Source: Streptomyces roseicoloratus (GTDB lineage Bacteria; Actinomycetota; Actinomycetes; Streptomycetales; Streptomycetaceae). From it: a DNA stretch of 64,000 nt. Where the stretch lies: contig NZ_SDOY01000123.1 of NCBI RefSeq assembly GCF_004117935.1, positions 1 through 64,000 of the forward strand, given 5' to 3'. The notes below the pieces were generated by a model, which had not been told where the DNA came from, did no database searches, and worked only from the letters and a program-made list of their open reading frames with translations. How positions within the stretch are numbered: position 1 is the first letter of the stretch; each line of letters starts with the position of its first letter. The position numbers were made by a program, and so were the translations under genes. This document shows, one piece after another, positions 1 through 7,560 of the stretch.

Positions 1-870
1 TGTACGTGTTCATCGACGACCATGTGGCGCCTTGTCGCCGGATCGGGCGACCCCCGAAACTCACGGACGCCGAACTGCTGTGCCTGGCCGTCGCCCAGGT
101 CCTGCTCGGCTTCCCCTCGGCCCGGCACTGGATCCGCTTCGCGCATGCCCGGCTGGGACACCTGTTCCGCTACCTGCCCCAGCAGTCCGCCTACAACAAG
201 CGCCTCAACGCCGCAGGTCCGCTGATCAGCCAGGTGATCGAGGCACTGGCCCGGCAGGTGCCGACCTGGAACGACGACCTGCGGCTGATCGACTCCACCC
301 CGCTGCCCTGCGCGGCCTCCCGCGAGACCGTCAAACGCTCCGAACTGGCCGGGCACTGCGGATACGGCTACTGCCGCAGCCACTCCCGCTTCTTCTGGGG
401 CTTCCGGCTCTACCTGGTCACCACCGCCGAGGGCATGCCCGTCACCTGGTGTCTGGCCAACCCGAAGATCGGCGAGCGGGAGGTGATGGCCGCCCTGCTC
501 GAACACGACCACCACCTCGTCCGCCAAGGGCAGGTGATCCTCGCCGACAAGGGCTTTGCCGGGAAGGAGTTCGAGACCTTCGTCAGCGAGCGCCTCGGCG
601 CCCACCTCGTGCGGCCGGACCGCAAGGACGAACCGGTCCGGCACGGGAAGATCGCCCGGGTCCGACAGTGGATCGAGGCCGTCATCGACACCCTCAAAGG
701 CCAGCTCAGCCTCGAACACCACGGCGGCAGAACCCCGGCCGGTGTCTTCGCCCGCACCGGACAACGACTCCTCGCCCTGGCCGCCGGCATCTGGCACAAC
801 TGGACCACCGGCGCCGCAGTCAAACGCTCACTGATCGCCTACGACCACTGAAAACATCGGACTCATTCAT
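1..870 (+). mobile_element. IS982-family insertion sequence, 3' portion
   Basis: The transposase gene enters the window already in frame and ends at 851. The right end of the element must lie between 852 and about 870, because the ribosome binding site of the next gene starts at 873. I cannot define the terminal inverted repeat because the left end is outside the window. The element has landed in what should be the promoter or leader of the downstream phosphorylase gene. Confidence 0.7.
3..851 (+). CDS. IS982-family transposase, 5' end cut by window edge
   Basis: DDE transposase that would excise and reinsert its IS element. The frame is open from the first base (reading Leu/Tyr-Val-Phe-Ile-Asp-Asp), and family members usually have about ten more residues upstream, so the GTG at 6 is probably internal. 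The catalytic triad is visible: Asp in LIDSTPLPC, Asp in ILADKGFAG and Glu in RQWIEAVIDTLKGQ. The family's C-terminal LALAAGIWHNW signature is intact. About 283 residues are visible with no frameshift, so the copy could be active. The call rests on strong recall of Streptomyces IS982 transposases with near-identical motifs. Confidence 0.93.
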   Translation, partial: YVFIDDHVAPCRRIGRPPKLTDAELLCLAVAQVLLGFPSARHWIRFAHARLGHLFRYLPQQSAYNKRLNAAGPLISQVIEALARQVPTWNDDLRLIDSTPLPCAASRETVKRSELAGHCGYGYCRSHSRFFWGFRLYLVTTAEGMPVTWCLANPKIGEREVMAALLEHDHHLVRQGQVILADKGFAGKEFETFVSERLGAHLVRPDRKDEPVRHGKIARVRQWIEAVIDTLKGQLSLEHHGGRTPAGVFARTGQRLLALAAGIWHNWTTGAAVKRSLIAYDH

Positions 871-884
871 CTAGGGTGGCGGCC

Positions 885-1757
885 ATGGCGACCCAGACGA
901 CTGGCCCGACGGCGGACTCGCACGCGGACATCGGCGTGATCGGCGGCTCCGGGTTGTACTCCTTCCTGGACGATGTGACCGAGGTGTCGGTCGACACCCC
1001 GTACGGCAGCCCCAGCGACTCCCTCTTCCTCGGCGAGATCGCCGGCCGGCGGGTGGCTTTCCTTCCGCGGCACGGCCGCGGCCACCACGTGCCGCCGCAC
1101 CGGATCAACTACCGCGCCAACCTCTGGGCCCTGCGCTCCCTGGGCGTGCGCCAGGTCCTCGGGCCGTGCGCGGTAGGCGGACTGCGCGAGGAGTACGGCC
1201 CCGGCACTCTCGTCGTGCCCGACCAGCTGGTCGACCGGACGAAGGCCCGCGCGCAGACCTTCTTCGATGGGGAACCACTGCCCTCGGCCTGGGGCGGCGC
1301 CGTACCGCACGTGGTCCATGTGACTTTCGCCGACCCCTACTGTCCTGACGGACGCCGGGTGGCCCTGAAGGCCGCCCGCGGGCGCGGTTGGCAACCCGTC
1401 GACGGCGGCACGATGGTCGTCGTCGAGGGCCCTCGCTTCTCCACGCGCGCCGAGTCGCGCTGGCACGCGGCCGCGGGCTGGTCGGTGGTCGGCATGACCG
1501 GCCACCCCGAGGCCGTACTCGCCCGGGAACTGGGACTCTGCTACACCTCCCTCGCACTGGTGACGGATCTGGACGCGGGCGCGGAGACCGGGGACGGTGT
1601 CTCGCACGCCGAGGTTCTGCGTGTGTTCGGCGAGAACGTCGGCCGGCTGCGCGACGTGCTCTTCGACGCGGTCGGTGCGCTTCCCGCGACGATCGACCGG
1701 GACTGCCTGTGCACGCGAGCCCACGATGAGTGGGACTTGGGGATCGAACTGCCCTGA
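885..1757 (+). CDS. S-methyl-5'-thioadenosine phosphorylase (PNP/MTAP family)
   Basis: Cytosolic enzyme that phosphorolyses methylthioadenosine, a by-product of polyamine and autoinducer chemistry, to adenine and methylthioribose-1-phosphate. It carries the family signatures GVIGGSGLY near the N-terminus, the phosphate-binding PRHGRGH, RANLWALRSLGV, and MTGHPEAVLARELGLCYTS followed by VTDLDAG. The Asp-x-Asp in that last motif is the adenine-preferring form; 6-oxopurine enzymes carry Asn there. The ATG at 885 is chosen over the GTG at 876 because AGGGTGG (873-879) sits 5 nt before it. Length (about 290 aa) is normal. The IS982 element ends immediately upstream, so native control has probably been replaced or lost. 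Confidence 0.88.
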   Translation: MATQTTGPTADSHADIGVIGGSGLYSFLDDVTEVSVDTPYGSPSDSLFLGEIAGRRVAFLPRHGRGHHVPPHRINYRANLWALRSLGVRQVLGPCAVGGLREEYGPGTLVVPDQLVDRTKARAQTFFDGEPLPSAWGGAVPHVVHVTFADPYCPDGRRVALKAARGRGWQPVDGGTMVVVEGPRFSTRAESRWHAAAGWSVVGMTGHPEAVLARELGLCYTSLALVTDLDAGAETGDGVSHAEVLRVFGENVGRLRDVLFDAVGALPATIDRDCLCTRAHDEWDLGIELP

Positions 1758-1988
1758 GCCTCGTGGCCGGGGTCGGGGCCGGGTGAGGATCGGCCGCCCG
1801 CGAGACCGAACTGACTCAAGCGTCCCCGATCCGGCCCGACCGCGGCAATCGCTCGCGGGGGTGAGGAAGTTGTCCACAATCGCCTGGTTGTCCACAGGCC
1901 CGAGCGGGATCGCGGCGGGTGCGGGACGGTGGTCGCGGTTCGCCGGACGGTCCGGTGAACGACCACGTCACGACAGGCGGTTTGCGCG

Positions 1989-2540
1989 ATGACCACGGAC
2001 TCGAGCCTCACGGGCTCCTGCCTCCCTCACACTCCCACCTCGGTGCCGGCGCCCTGCGGCGTCCCTCTCTTCGAACCTCTGCGTGTACGCGGTGCGAGGC
2101 TGCGGCTGCGTCGGGCCCTGCGCCGCAGGCGGCGGGCGCCTGCCGCAGTCCTCGCGATGACGGCCGCCGCGCTCGCGGCGGCCGGCGCGGCCGGCGCCAG
2201 CGACCCGGCGGCGCAGCCGCCTCCGCCGCCGGTCCGCAAGGCCCATCGGCCGGCCCCGGTTCCGCTGGTTTCGGCCCCGGTCCGGATCGCCGACGCGGCA
2301 ACCGTGCGCCTGCTCAGGCCCGGCGACCGCGTGGACGTGATCGCCGCGGCCGGTTCACCGACGGGTGACAGCGGAGAGGCCCGCGTGGTGGCCTCGGGCG
2401 TCCGAGTGGCTGAAGTGCCGCAGCTGAGCGAGACTCGTTCGGGCGGCGGGGCGTTGGTCGTTCTCTCCGTTCCACGGTCGACGGCGGCGGCGCTCGCCGG
2501 GGCGGGCATGACGTCCCAACTGGCGGTGACGCTATGTTGA
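1989..2540 (+). CDS. SAF/CpaB-like (RcpC) membrane-anchored protein
   Basis: A 183-residue protein. It has a basic N-terminal stretch (about residues 30-48, Arg-rich), one hydrophobic Ala-rich segment (about 52-70) and a Pro-rich linker. A SAF-like domain follows (about 95-180), with LLRPGDRVDVIAAAGSPTG and a C-terminal SQLAVTLC. The pattern LRPGDRVDV plus a late hydrophobic strand is typical of RcpC/CpaB proteins linked to Flp pilus assembly, but no pilus genes are nearby. In streptomycetes this gene commonly precedes mscL, as it does here. The single membrane segment suggests an extracytoplasmic SAF domain. Function is unknown, and the ATG at 1989 is the only good start. Confidence 0.6.
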   Translation: MTTDSSLTGSCLPHTPTSVPAPCGVPLFEPLRVRGARLRLRRALRRRRRAPAAVLAMTAAALAAAGAAGASDPAAQPPPPPVRKAHRPAPVPLVSAPVRIADAATVRLLRPGDRVDVIAAAGSPTGDSGEARVVASGVRVAEVPQLSETRSGGGALVVLSVPRSTAAALAGAGMTSQLAVTLC

Positions 2541-2654
2541 TTCGCACTGACGACCTGTCAAGTAACCGTCCCGTGTGTACGGATTGGACGCCTTCGCTCC
2601 GGTCACGGCGTAATGGCTCCGCACAGTGCAGCACACGCGACGAAAGGCACCTCG

Positions 2655-3167
2655 GTGGCCGAGAAGAAGGAAACCTTGCTGGGAGGCTTCAAGGCCTTCC
2701 TGATGCGCGGGAACGTGATCGACCTGGCGGTGGCCGTCGTCATCGGTGCCGCGTTCACCAACATCGTGAATTCGGTGGTCAAGGGCATCATCAACCCGGT
2801 CGTCGGTGCCTTCGGCACGAAGGACCTCGAGGGGTACGCGTCCTGCCTCAAGGCGCCCTGCCAGGTCGTGAACGGCGAGATGCAGGGCATCCAGATCCAG
2901 TGGGGTCTCGTCCTCAGCGCCGTCCTCAGCTTCGTGATCACGGCGGCCGTCGTCTACTTCCTGATGGTCCTGCCGATGGCCAAGATCCTCGCGAAGCGCG
3001 TGGCGCACGAGAAGGCGAAGGAGGGCGTCCAGGAGACCCTGGAGGTCAGCGAGCTCGAGGTGCTCAAGGAGATCCGCGACCACCTGGTCGCTCAGCGCAG
3101 CCCGGTGAGCAACACGGGCAAGGCGTCCGGCGCCGTCAACGGCGTCGGGACGCACTCCACCTCCTGA
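2655..3167 (+). CDS. mscL: Large-conductance mechanosensitive channel MscL
   Basis: Homopentameric inner-membrane channel that opens under extreme membrane tension to release solutes on hypo-osmotic shock. The signature GGFKAFLMRGNVIDLAVAVV is at the N-terminus and includes the first transmembrane helix. The second helix lies around residues 75-100 (SFVITAAVVYFLMVLPMAK). A charged C-terminal helix follows, with LLVAQR-type family features and a short variable tail. I choose the GTG at 2655, which is preceded at about 7 nt by GAAAGG and gives the family-typical MAEKKETLLGGF start. An in-frame ATG at 2613 would add an unlikely 14 residues. At 170 aa it is slightly longer than enterobacterial MscL, as usual in actinomycetes. 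Confidence 0.96.
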   Translation: MAEKKETLLGGFKAFLMRGNVIDLAVAVVIGAAFTNIVNSVVKGIINPVVGAFGTKDLEGYASCLKAPCQVVNGEMQGIQIQWGLVLSAVLSFVITAAVVYFLMVLPMAKILAKRVAHEKAKEGVQETLEVSELEVLKEIRDHLVAQRSPVSNTGKASGAVNGVGTHSTS

Positions 3168-3186
3168 CCGACGACTCGCGTCGGCG

Positions 3187-3399
3187 TCAGAGGTGGTGCG
3201 GCGGCTTCTCGTCGAGGAAGCGCGCGAGGTCGGCGGCGCTGCCGCCGGCCGGAGGCCGCTCGCCCCACCCGCGGTCCGTATCGTCCGCGGATTGCTGGTC
3301 CAGTGGATCGTCGAAGATCAGTGCCGGCCTGGATTCGGATTCGGGAACGGTGTCGGACTGCTTCGGCATTCGCGGTCCGTGGGCGGGGGCGGTGCTCAT
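3187..3399 (-). CDS. Small conserved hypothetical protein (about 70 aa)
   Basis: Acidic, Pro-rich 70-residue protein with no membrane segment, beginning MSTAPAHGPRMPKQ and ending DLARFLDEKPPHHL. It is convergent with mscL (20 bp apart) and lies downstream of the Rieske/membrane-protein genes, 70 bp beyond them on the same strand. I do not recognise a family. The reading frame is supported by good third-position GC bias. An upstream ATG at 3423 would add eight residues, and neither start has a clear Shine-Dalgarno. Confidence 0.5.
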   Translation of the reverse strand: MSTAPAHGPRMPKQSDTVPESESRPALIFDDPLDQQSADDTDRGWGERPPAGGSAADLARFLDEKPPHHL

Positions 3400-3468
3400 G
3401 TTTTCAGGGTACGCCGGTGTCACCGTCGGGTACGCCTTCGATCCGCGGGCTGATCAGCAGGGTTCCGC

Positions 3469-3954
3469 TCAGCGGTCCTTCGGGTCGAGCAGCCAGAGGC
3501 CGAGGACGACCAGGAACGACAGGACGAGGAATCCCGCACCCCACCAGGCTGTCCCGGTGTCGCCGGACATCCACTCGTCGACCACGATGGTCAGCCCCCA
3601 CAGCTGGCCGATGACCACGGTGAGGGCCAGGGCGAGACGGGCCGAGAGCTTGGAGGAGCGCTCGGGTTCCTGCTCGGTGCCGGCACCCGGACCGGGGCCG
3701 GTGTGGCGGATACGGGGGTCGCCATAGCCGCTGGTGGGCCGGATCTGGGGGTAGCGCTCGTGGACCGGACGGTTGAGGCGTGGCTGGGCGCTGCCGGGGG
3801 TGTACGCGGGCCGCTGCGGGCCCTCCGACGCCTCGGCCGGACCTGCCGGGCCACGGGAGGCGCCCGGGCCACCGGAGGCACTGGTGCCGGGGGCACCCGA
3901 GCCACCGGGAGTGCCGGCAGCGCCCGGGTCCTTGGGGAACGGGGGCTCGGTCAT
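3469..3954 (-). CDS. Pro/Gly-rich two-TM membrane protein, last gene of Mo-oxidoreductase operon
   Basis: A 161-residue protein with a disordered Pro/Gly/Ala-rich N-terminal half (about residues 1-85). Two hydrophobic helices follow (around 105-125, LALALTVVIGQLWGLTIVV, and 135-155, AWWGAGFLVLSFLVVLGLWL), with a short charged tail. Its ATG (3954-3952) overlaps the TGA of the Rieske gene in an ATGA junction, so translation is probably coupled. I do not recognise a family. Position suggests an accessory or anchoring subunit of the electron-transfer complex encoded upstream. Confidence 0.7.
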   Translation of the reverse strand: MTEPPFPKDPGAAGTPGGSGAPGTSASGGPGASRGPAGPAEASEGPQRPAYTPGSAQPRLNRPVHERYPQIRPTSGYGDPRIRHTGPGPGAGTEQEPERSSKLSARLALALTVVIGQLWGLTIVVDEWMSGDTGTAWWGAGFLVLSFLVVLGLWLLDPKDR

Positions 3955-4643
3955 GGCGTTCCGCTCCTCTCCGCGACGCTGCCCCCGGCGCCGGGGCAGC
4001 CGAGGCGTTCGGCGAGGCCGGGCCGTTCCTCGCCGAGCTGACGGCACAGTCCTTCCTGGACGCTCTCGCCGGAGCGGGTGGTGCCCACAGCCCAGACGCT
4101 GCCGTCGGCCTCCTCGACGAGCAGCACCTTGGGCAGGGCGCGGGGCGGCGGGCCTGCGGTGACCTCGCCGGTGCGGACGTCGAAGACACCCTCGTGGCAC
4201 GGGCAGTACAGCTCTCCCTCGCTCCCCCGGTCACTGCGCCACAGGACGGCGCACGCCAGGTGGGTGCAGACGGCGGAGTAGCCGGCGAGTGTGCCGTCCT
4301 GCAGACGGATGGCGACGGCGCGGTCCTCCTCGTCGGGATAGCGGAAGGCGATCGAGGCGCCGGGGAGGAGCTGGTCGGCGATCTTCCGGGGCTCGGGCGC
4401 TCCGTCGTCACTGTCGCCGTGCCGGTGCAGGATGCCGGAGGCGACACCGATGCCACCGACGGCCAGGCCGCCGGAGACGGTGGCGACGATCCGCAGGTAG
4501 TCGCGGCGGGTGGTGAGCGAATCGGCGGCGATGCGGTCGCGGAGGGCCGCCTGGGCGGCGTCGGCCGGCCGGTCCTCGCCTGCGGGGTCGGCCGGGCCGG
4601 TGGCCGTGCCGGAACCGTCCGGCGGCTGTGCGGTGACGCTCAT
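3951..4643 (-). CDS. Rieske [2Fe-2S] protein with Tat-like N-terminus
   Basis: A 230-residue electron-transfer protein. The cluster-binding pairs CTHLAC and CPCHEG (about residues 140 and 165) give the two Cys and two His of a Rieske centre. A twin-arginine-like motif, TTRRDYLRIV (about residue 46), precedes a hydrophobic stretch (ATVSGGLAVGGIGVASG). This suggests Tat-dependent insertion with the Rieske domain facing outward, as in actinobacterial QcrA. The start at 4643 overlaps the stop of the ferredoxin gene by 4 nt, and its own stop overlaps the next gene. A Rieske subunit beside a NarI-like cytochrome b and a Mo enzyme resembles the layout of haloarchaeal nitrate respiration, but orthology is inferred. 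Confidence 0.88.
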   Translation of the reverse strand: MSVTAQPPDGSGTATGPADPAGEDRPADAAQAALRDRIAADSLTTRRDYLRIVATVSGGLAVGGIGVASGILHRHGDSDDGAPEPRKIADQLLPGASIAFRYPDEEDRAVAIRLQDGTLAGYSAVCTHLACAVLWRSDRGSEGELYCPCHEGVFDVRTGEVTAGPPPRALPKVLLVEEADGSVWAVGTTRSGESVQEGLCRQLGEERPGLAERLGCPGAGGSVAERSGTP

Positions 4644-5239
4644 CGGACATCCACTCCGTTGACTTCGACGACGGGCAGACCGCCGGGGACCAGCCACTGG
4701 ACTTTGTCCGCGGGAACGACCATCGCCACCCCGGTGGAGACGGTGGTGGCCCCGAAGGTGAAGGAGTCGGCGACCTGGACGCCGGGGCGTTCGGCGCGGA
4801 GTTCGTCGAGAGTGCCGTAGAAGAGGGCGCCGGTGGGGCAGACGGTGGCGCACATGGGGGCGAGGCCGTAGGCGGTGCGGTCGTAGCAGAGGTTGCACTT
4901 CATCTGCAGCTTTGCCTGGAGGTCGATCTTCGGGACACCGAAGGGGCAGGCGTTGACGCAGTTTGCGCAGCCGATGCAGCGGGTGGTGTCGGCTTGCTGC
5001 ACCACGCCGTCGGCGGTCACCAGGATCGCGTCGGCGGGGCAGACCTCGGCGCAGGGCGCGACGGGGTCCTCACAGTGCATGCACACAGTGGGAAGGGAGG
5101 CGACGGAGTGCCCCTCGTCGGGGTAGTCGAGGTGGATCATCGACTTGCCGCGGTGCGAGTCGCACTCGCGGCAGGCGGAGACGCAGGCCTGGCAGCCGAT
5201 GCAGCGGCCGGGGTCGATGAAGATCGTGCGGCCCATCAT
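4640..5239 (-). CDS. Four-cluster [4Fe-4S] ferredoxin subunit (DmsB/NrfC/FdhB-like)
   Basis: Electron-transfer subunit of a Mo-oxidoreductase. Four cysteine groups are visible in 199 residues: CIGCQACVSAC, CMHCEDPVAPCAEVC, CIGCANCVNAC, and CNLC paired with CATVC. That is the classic arrangement for four [4Fe-4S] clusters. No signal peptide or membrane segment is seen, so it should sit in the cytoplasm against the catalytic subunit. GAGGAG lies about 10 nt before the tandem ATGATG start. The gene begins 8 bp after the Mo-subunit stop and overlaps the Rieske start by 4 nt, so one transcript is likely. Confidence 0.9.
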   Translation of the reverse strand: MMGRTIFIDPGRCIGCQACVSACRECDSHRGKSMIHLDYPDEGHSVASLPTVCMHCEDPVAPCAEVCPADAILVTADGVVQQADTTRCIGCANCVNACPFGVPKIDLQAKLQMKCNLCYDRTAYGLAPMCATVCPTGALFYGTLDELRAERPGVQVADSFTFGATTVSTGVAMVVPADKVQWLVPGGLPVVEVNGVDVR

Positions 5240-5247
5240 GTGCGGCG

Positions 5248-7560
5248 TCAGCTCCTCTCCGAGGTGCCCCGACCCTGCGGGGACGTGGGCGGCAGGGGGT
5301 CGCCGCGGGAGACCTGGGTTTCCGGGTAGGCGACCTGGCCGGGCCCGGTGGGTGGCGCGGGGACCTCGTCGATGCGTTCGGCGGCCTCGATGCGGGCGGC
5401 GCAGACCTTGTACTCGGGGATCTTGGAGCGCGGGTCGAGGGCGTCGATGGTCAGGGCGTTGGCGGCAGTGGGCACGGGCCAGTGGTAGGGGACGAAGACG
5501 GTGTCGGGGCGGATGGCCTCAGTGACCAGAGCGGGGAAGACCTCGCTGCCGCGGCGGGTGACGACGCGGACCGGGTCGCCGTTGCGGAAGCCGTGGGAGG
5601 GGTGGACCTCGACCCAGGGCCGGGGCGTCTGCTCGACGAGGGCGCCCAGGCGGCGGGTCTGGTTGCCGGAGAGGAAATGGGCGACGGTGCGGCCGGTGGT
5701 GAGGGAGAGCGGGTATTCCTCGCTGTACGGGTCCATGGGCGGGTGCCATTCGACGACCTGCATATGGATCTTGCCGTCGGCGTGATAGGTCCTGCCGTCC
5801 TCGAAGAGGCGTGGCGTGCCGGGGTGGTCGGTGGAGGGGCAGGGCCAGACGATGCCGCCGGTCTCCTCAAGCCGCTCGTAGGTGATGCCGTAGTAGTCGT
5901 TGACCGTTCCGGCCGACGCGATGCGCAGCTCCTCGAAGACGGCGCGGGAGTCGGGGAAGGCGAACTTGTCGCCGGCCCCGAGGCGTCTGGCGAGCTCGCA
6001 GATGACCCAGGTGTCGGTGCGGACGCCGGCCGGGGGCTCCTGGGCCTTGTTGTGTTTGACGACGCGGGCCTCGGCGTTGGCCATGACGCCCTCGTCCTCG
6101 GCCCACACGGTGACGGGGAAGACGACGTGCGCGTTGGCGGCGGTCTCGGAAAGGAAGAAGTCGAATTGGGCGTGGAACTCGGTGGTGTCGTAGCCCTCCT
6201 TCACCGTGGCGTAGTGAGGGAGCGAGACGAAGGGGTTGTTGCAGACGCCGATGAGGCCGCGGATCTCGCGGCGCTGCATCTGCCAGACCATCTCCATCAT
6301 GGAGGTGCCGGCAGGTGGCAGCTCGGACTCGTCGATGCCCCAGATCGCGCAGATCTGGCGGCGGTGTTCGGGGTCGGAGATGGAGCGTCCGCCGGGCAGG
6401 AGGTCGGACTTCTGGCCGTGCTCGCGGCCGCCCTGACCGTTGCCCTGGCCGGTGATGGTGCCGTAGCCGGCGCCCGGGCGGCCGATGTTTCCGGTGGCGA
6501 CGCACAGGTTGATGATCGTCAGGCAGTTCTCGACGCCCTGCGAGTGGTGTTCGACGCCGCGAGCGTGCCAGGCCATGGCCTTGCCGGCACCGGCGAACAC
6601 CCGGGCGACCTGGACGATCTGCTCTTCGGGGACGCCGCAGATCCGGGCGGCGCGGGAGGGCGGATAGTCGGCGACGGTCTTCTTCACCTCCTCCCAGCCG
6701 GTGGTGTGGGCGGCGAGGTAGGCCTCGTCGGTGAGGTCCTCGGCGACGACGACGTGGAGGACGGCGTTGAAGAAGGCGGAGTCGGTGCCCGGCTTGAGCG
6801 CCACGTGGATGTCGGCGGTGCGGGCGATGGCAGTCTCGCGCGGGTCGACGACGATCAGGGTGGCGCCGCGGTCCCGGGCTCCCCAGAGGTACTGGGTCAT
6901 CACGGGGAAGCATTCGCCGACGTTGGACCCGGCGATGAGGAGGCAGTCGGTGAGGAGGATGTCGGAGAACGGGTTGCCGGCCCGGTCGATGCCGAAGGCC
7001 AGCTTGTTGGCTCCCGCGGCGGAGACCATGCACAGCCGGCCGTTGTAGTCGACGTGCCGGGTCTTCAGGGCGACGCGGGCGAACTTGCCGACCAGATAGG
7101 TCTTCTCCGAGAACAGGCTCGCGCCGCCGAGCAGGCCGAAGGCGTCGTTGCCGTACTCGCTCTGGATGCGGCGGATCTCGGAGGCGGTGAAGTCGAGCGC
7201 CTCTTCCCAGCCGACCTCCCGGAAGGGCTCGTCGCGGCTGCGGCGCATCAGCGGGGAGGTGAGCCGGTCGGGGTGGTTGACCTGCTGATAGGCGTTGATG
7301 CCCTTGGGGCAGAGCCGCATCCGGTTGATGTCGTGGTTGCGGGGTTCCACGCCGAAGACCTTGCCGGCGTGGTCGACGCGCAGGTACATGCCGCACTGCA
7401 CGCCGCAGAAGCAGCAGTGAGTGGGGACCAGGGTCTCGCCGTTCTGGTCGGCGTGCCAGCGGTCGGCGGGGATGCCTCCGGCGTCGCGGAAGTTCCGGGT
7501 GCCGGGCGGGGCGACGGACGGATCCAGAGGCAGCTGCTGCCCGGCGTGCGCGTGCGTCAC
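5248..7560 (-). CDS. Molybdopterin (bis-MGD) oxidoreductase catalytic subunit, nitrate-reductase-like
   Basis: About 770 residues from a GTG at 7560 whose first bases overlap the stop of the cytochrome b gene (GTGA). The N-terminal [4Fe-4S] cysteines are C49, C52, C56 and C84 (THCCFCGVQC ... RLCPKG). The candidate Mo ligand is C177 in NGRLCMVSAAG. Cys followed by Met is the NapA/NasA pattern, whereas formate dehydrogenases normally have Cys or Sec followed by His. Molybdopterin-binding stretches follow (LIAGSNVGECFP, TGNIGRPGAGYG, GQGNGQGGREHGQK), and the C-terminal dinucleotide-binding domain is complete (LTTGRTVAHFLSGNQTRR). No Tat signal is present, so catalysis should be cytoplasmic. Substrate is inferred: nitrate is favoured by C177-M178 and the NarK gene, but formate or another substrate is not excluded. 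Confidence 0.85.
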   Translation of the reverse strand: MTHAHAGQQLPLDPSVAPPGTRNFRDAGGIPADRWHADQNGETLVPTHCCFCGVQCGMYLRVDHAGKVFGVEPRNHDINRMRLCPKGINAYQQVNHPDRLTSPLMRRSRDEPFREVGWEEALDFTASEIRRIQSEYGNDAFGLLGGASLFSEKTYLVGKFARVALKTRHVDYNGRLCMVSAAGANKLAFGIDRAGNPFSDILLTDCLLIAGSNVGECFPVMTQYLWGARDRGATLIVVDPRETAIARTADIHVALKPGTDSAFFNAVLHVVVAEDLTDEAYLAAHTTGWEEVKKTVADYPPSRAARICGVPEEQIVQVARVFAGAGKAMAWHARGVEHHSQGVENCLTIINLCVATGNIGRPGAGYGTITGQGNGQGGREHGQKSDLLPGGRSISDPEHRRQICAIWGIDESELPPAGTSMMEMVWQMQRREIRGLIGVCNNPFVSLPHYATVKEGYDTTEFHAQFDFFLSETAANAHVVFPVTVWAEDEGVMANAEARVVKHNKAQEPPAGVRTDTWVICELARRLGAGDKFAFPDSRAVFEELRIASAGTVNDYYGITYERLEETGGIVWPCPSTDHPGTPRLFEDGRTYHADGKIHMQVVEWHPPMDPYSEEYPLSLTTGRTVAHFLSGNQTRRLGALVEQTPRPWVEVHPSHGFRNGDPVRVVTRRGSEVFPALVTEAIRPDTVFVPYHWPVPTAANALTIDALDPRSKIPEYKVCAARIEAAERIDEVPAPPTGPGQVAYPETQVSRGDPLPPTSPQGRGTSERS

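Noticed and set aside
5248..7560. Formate dehydrogenase partnered with PFL
   Set aside because: Not adopted as the main call because the Mo-ligand motif is Cys-Met rather than Cys/Sec-His. It remains an alternative until a tree is made.
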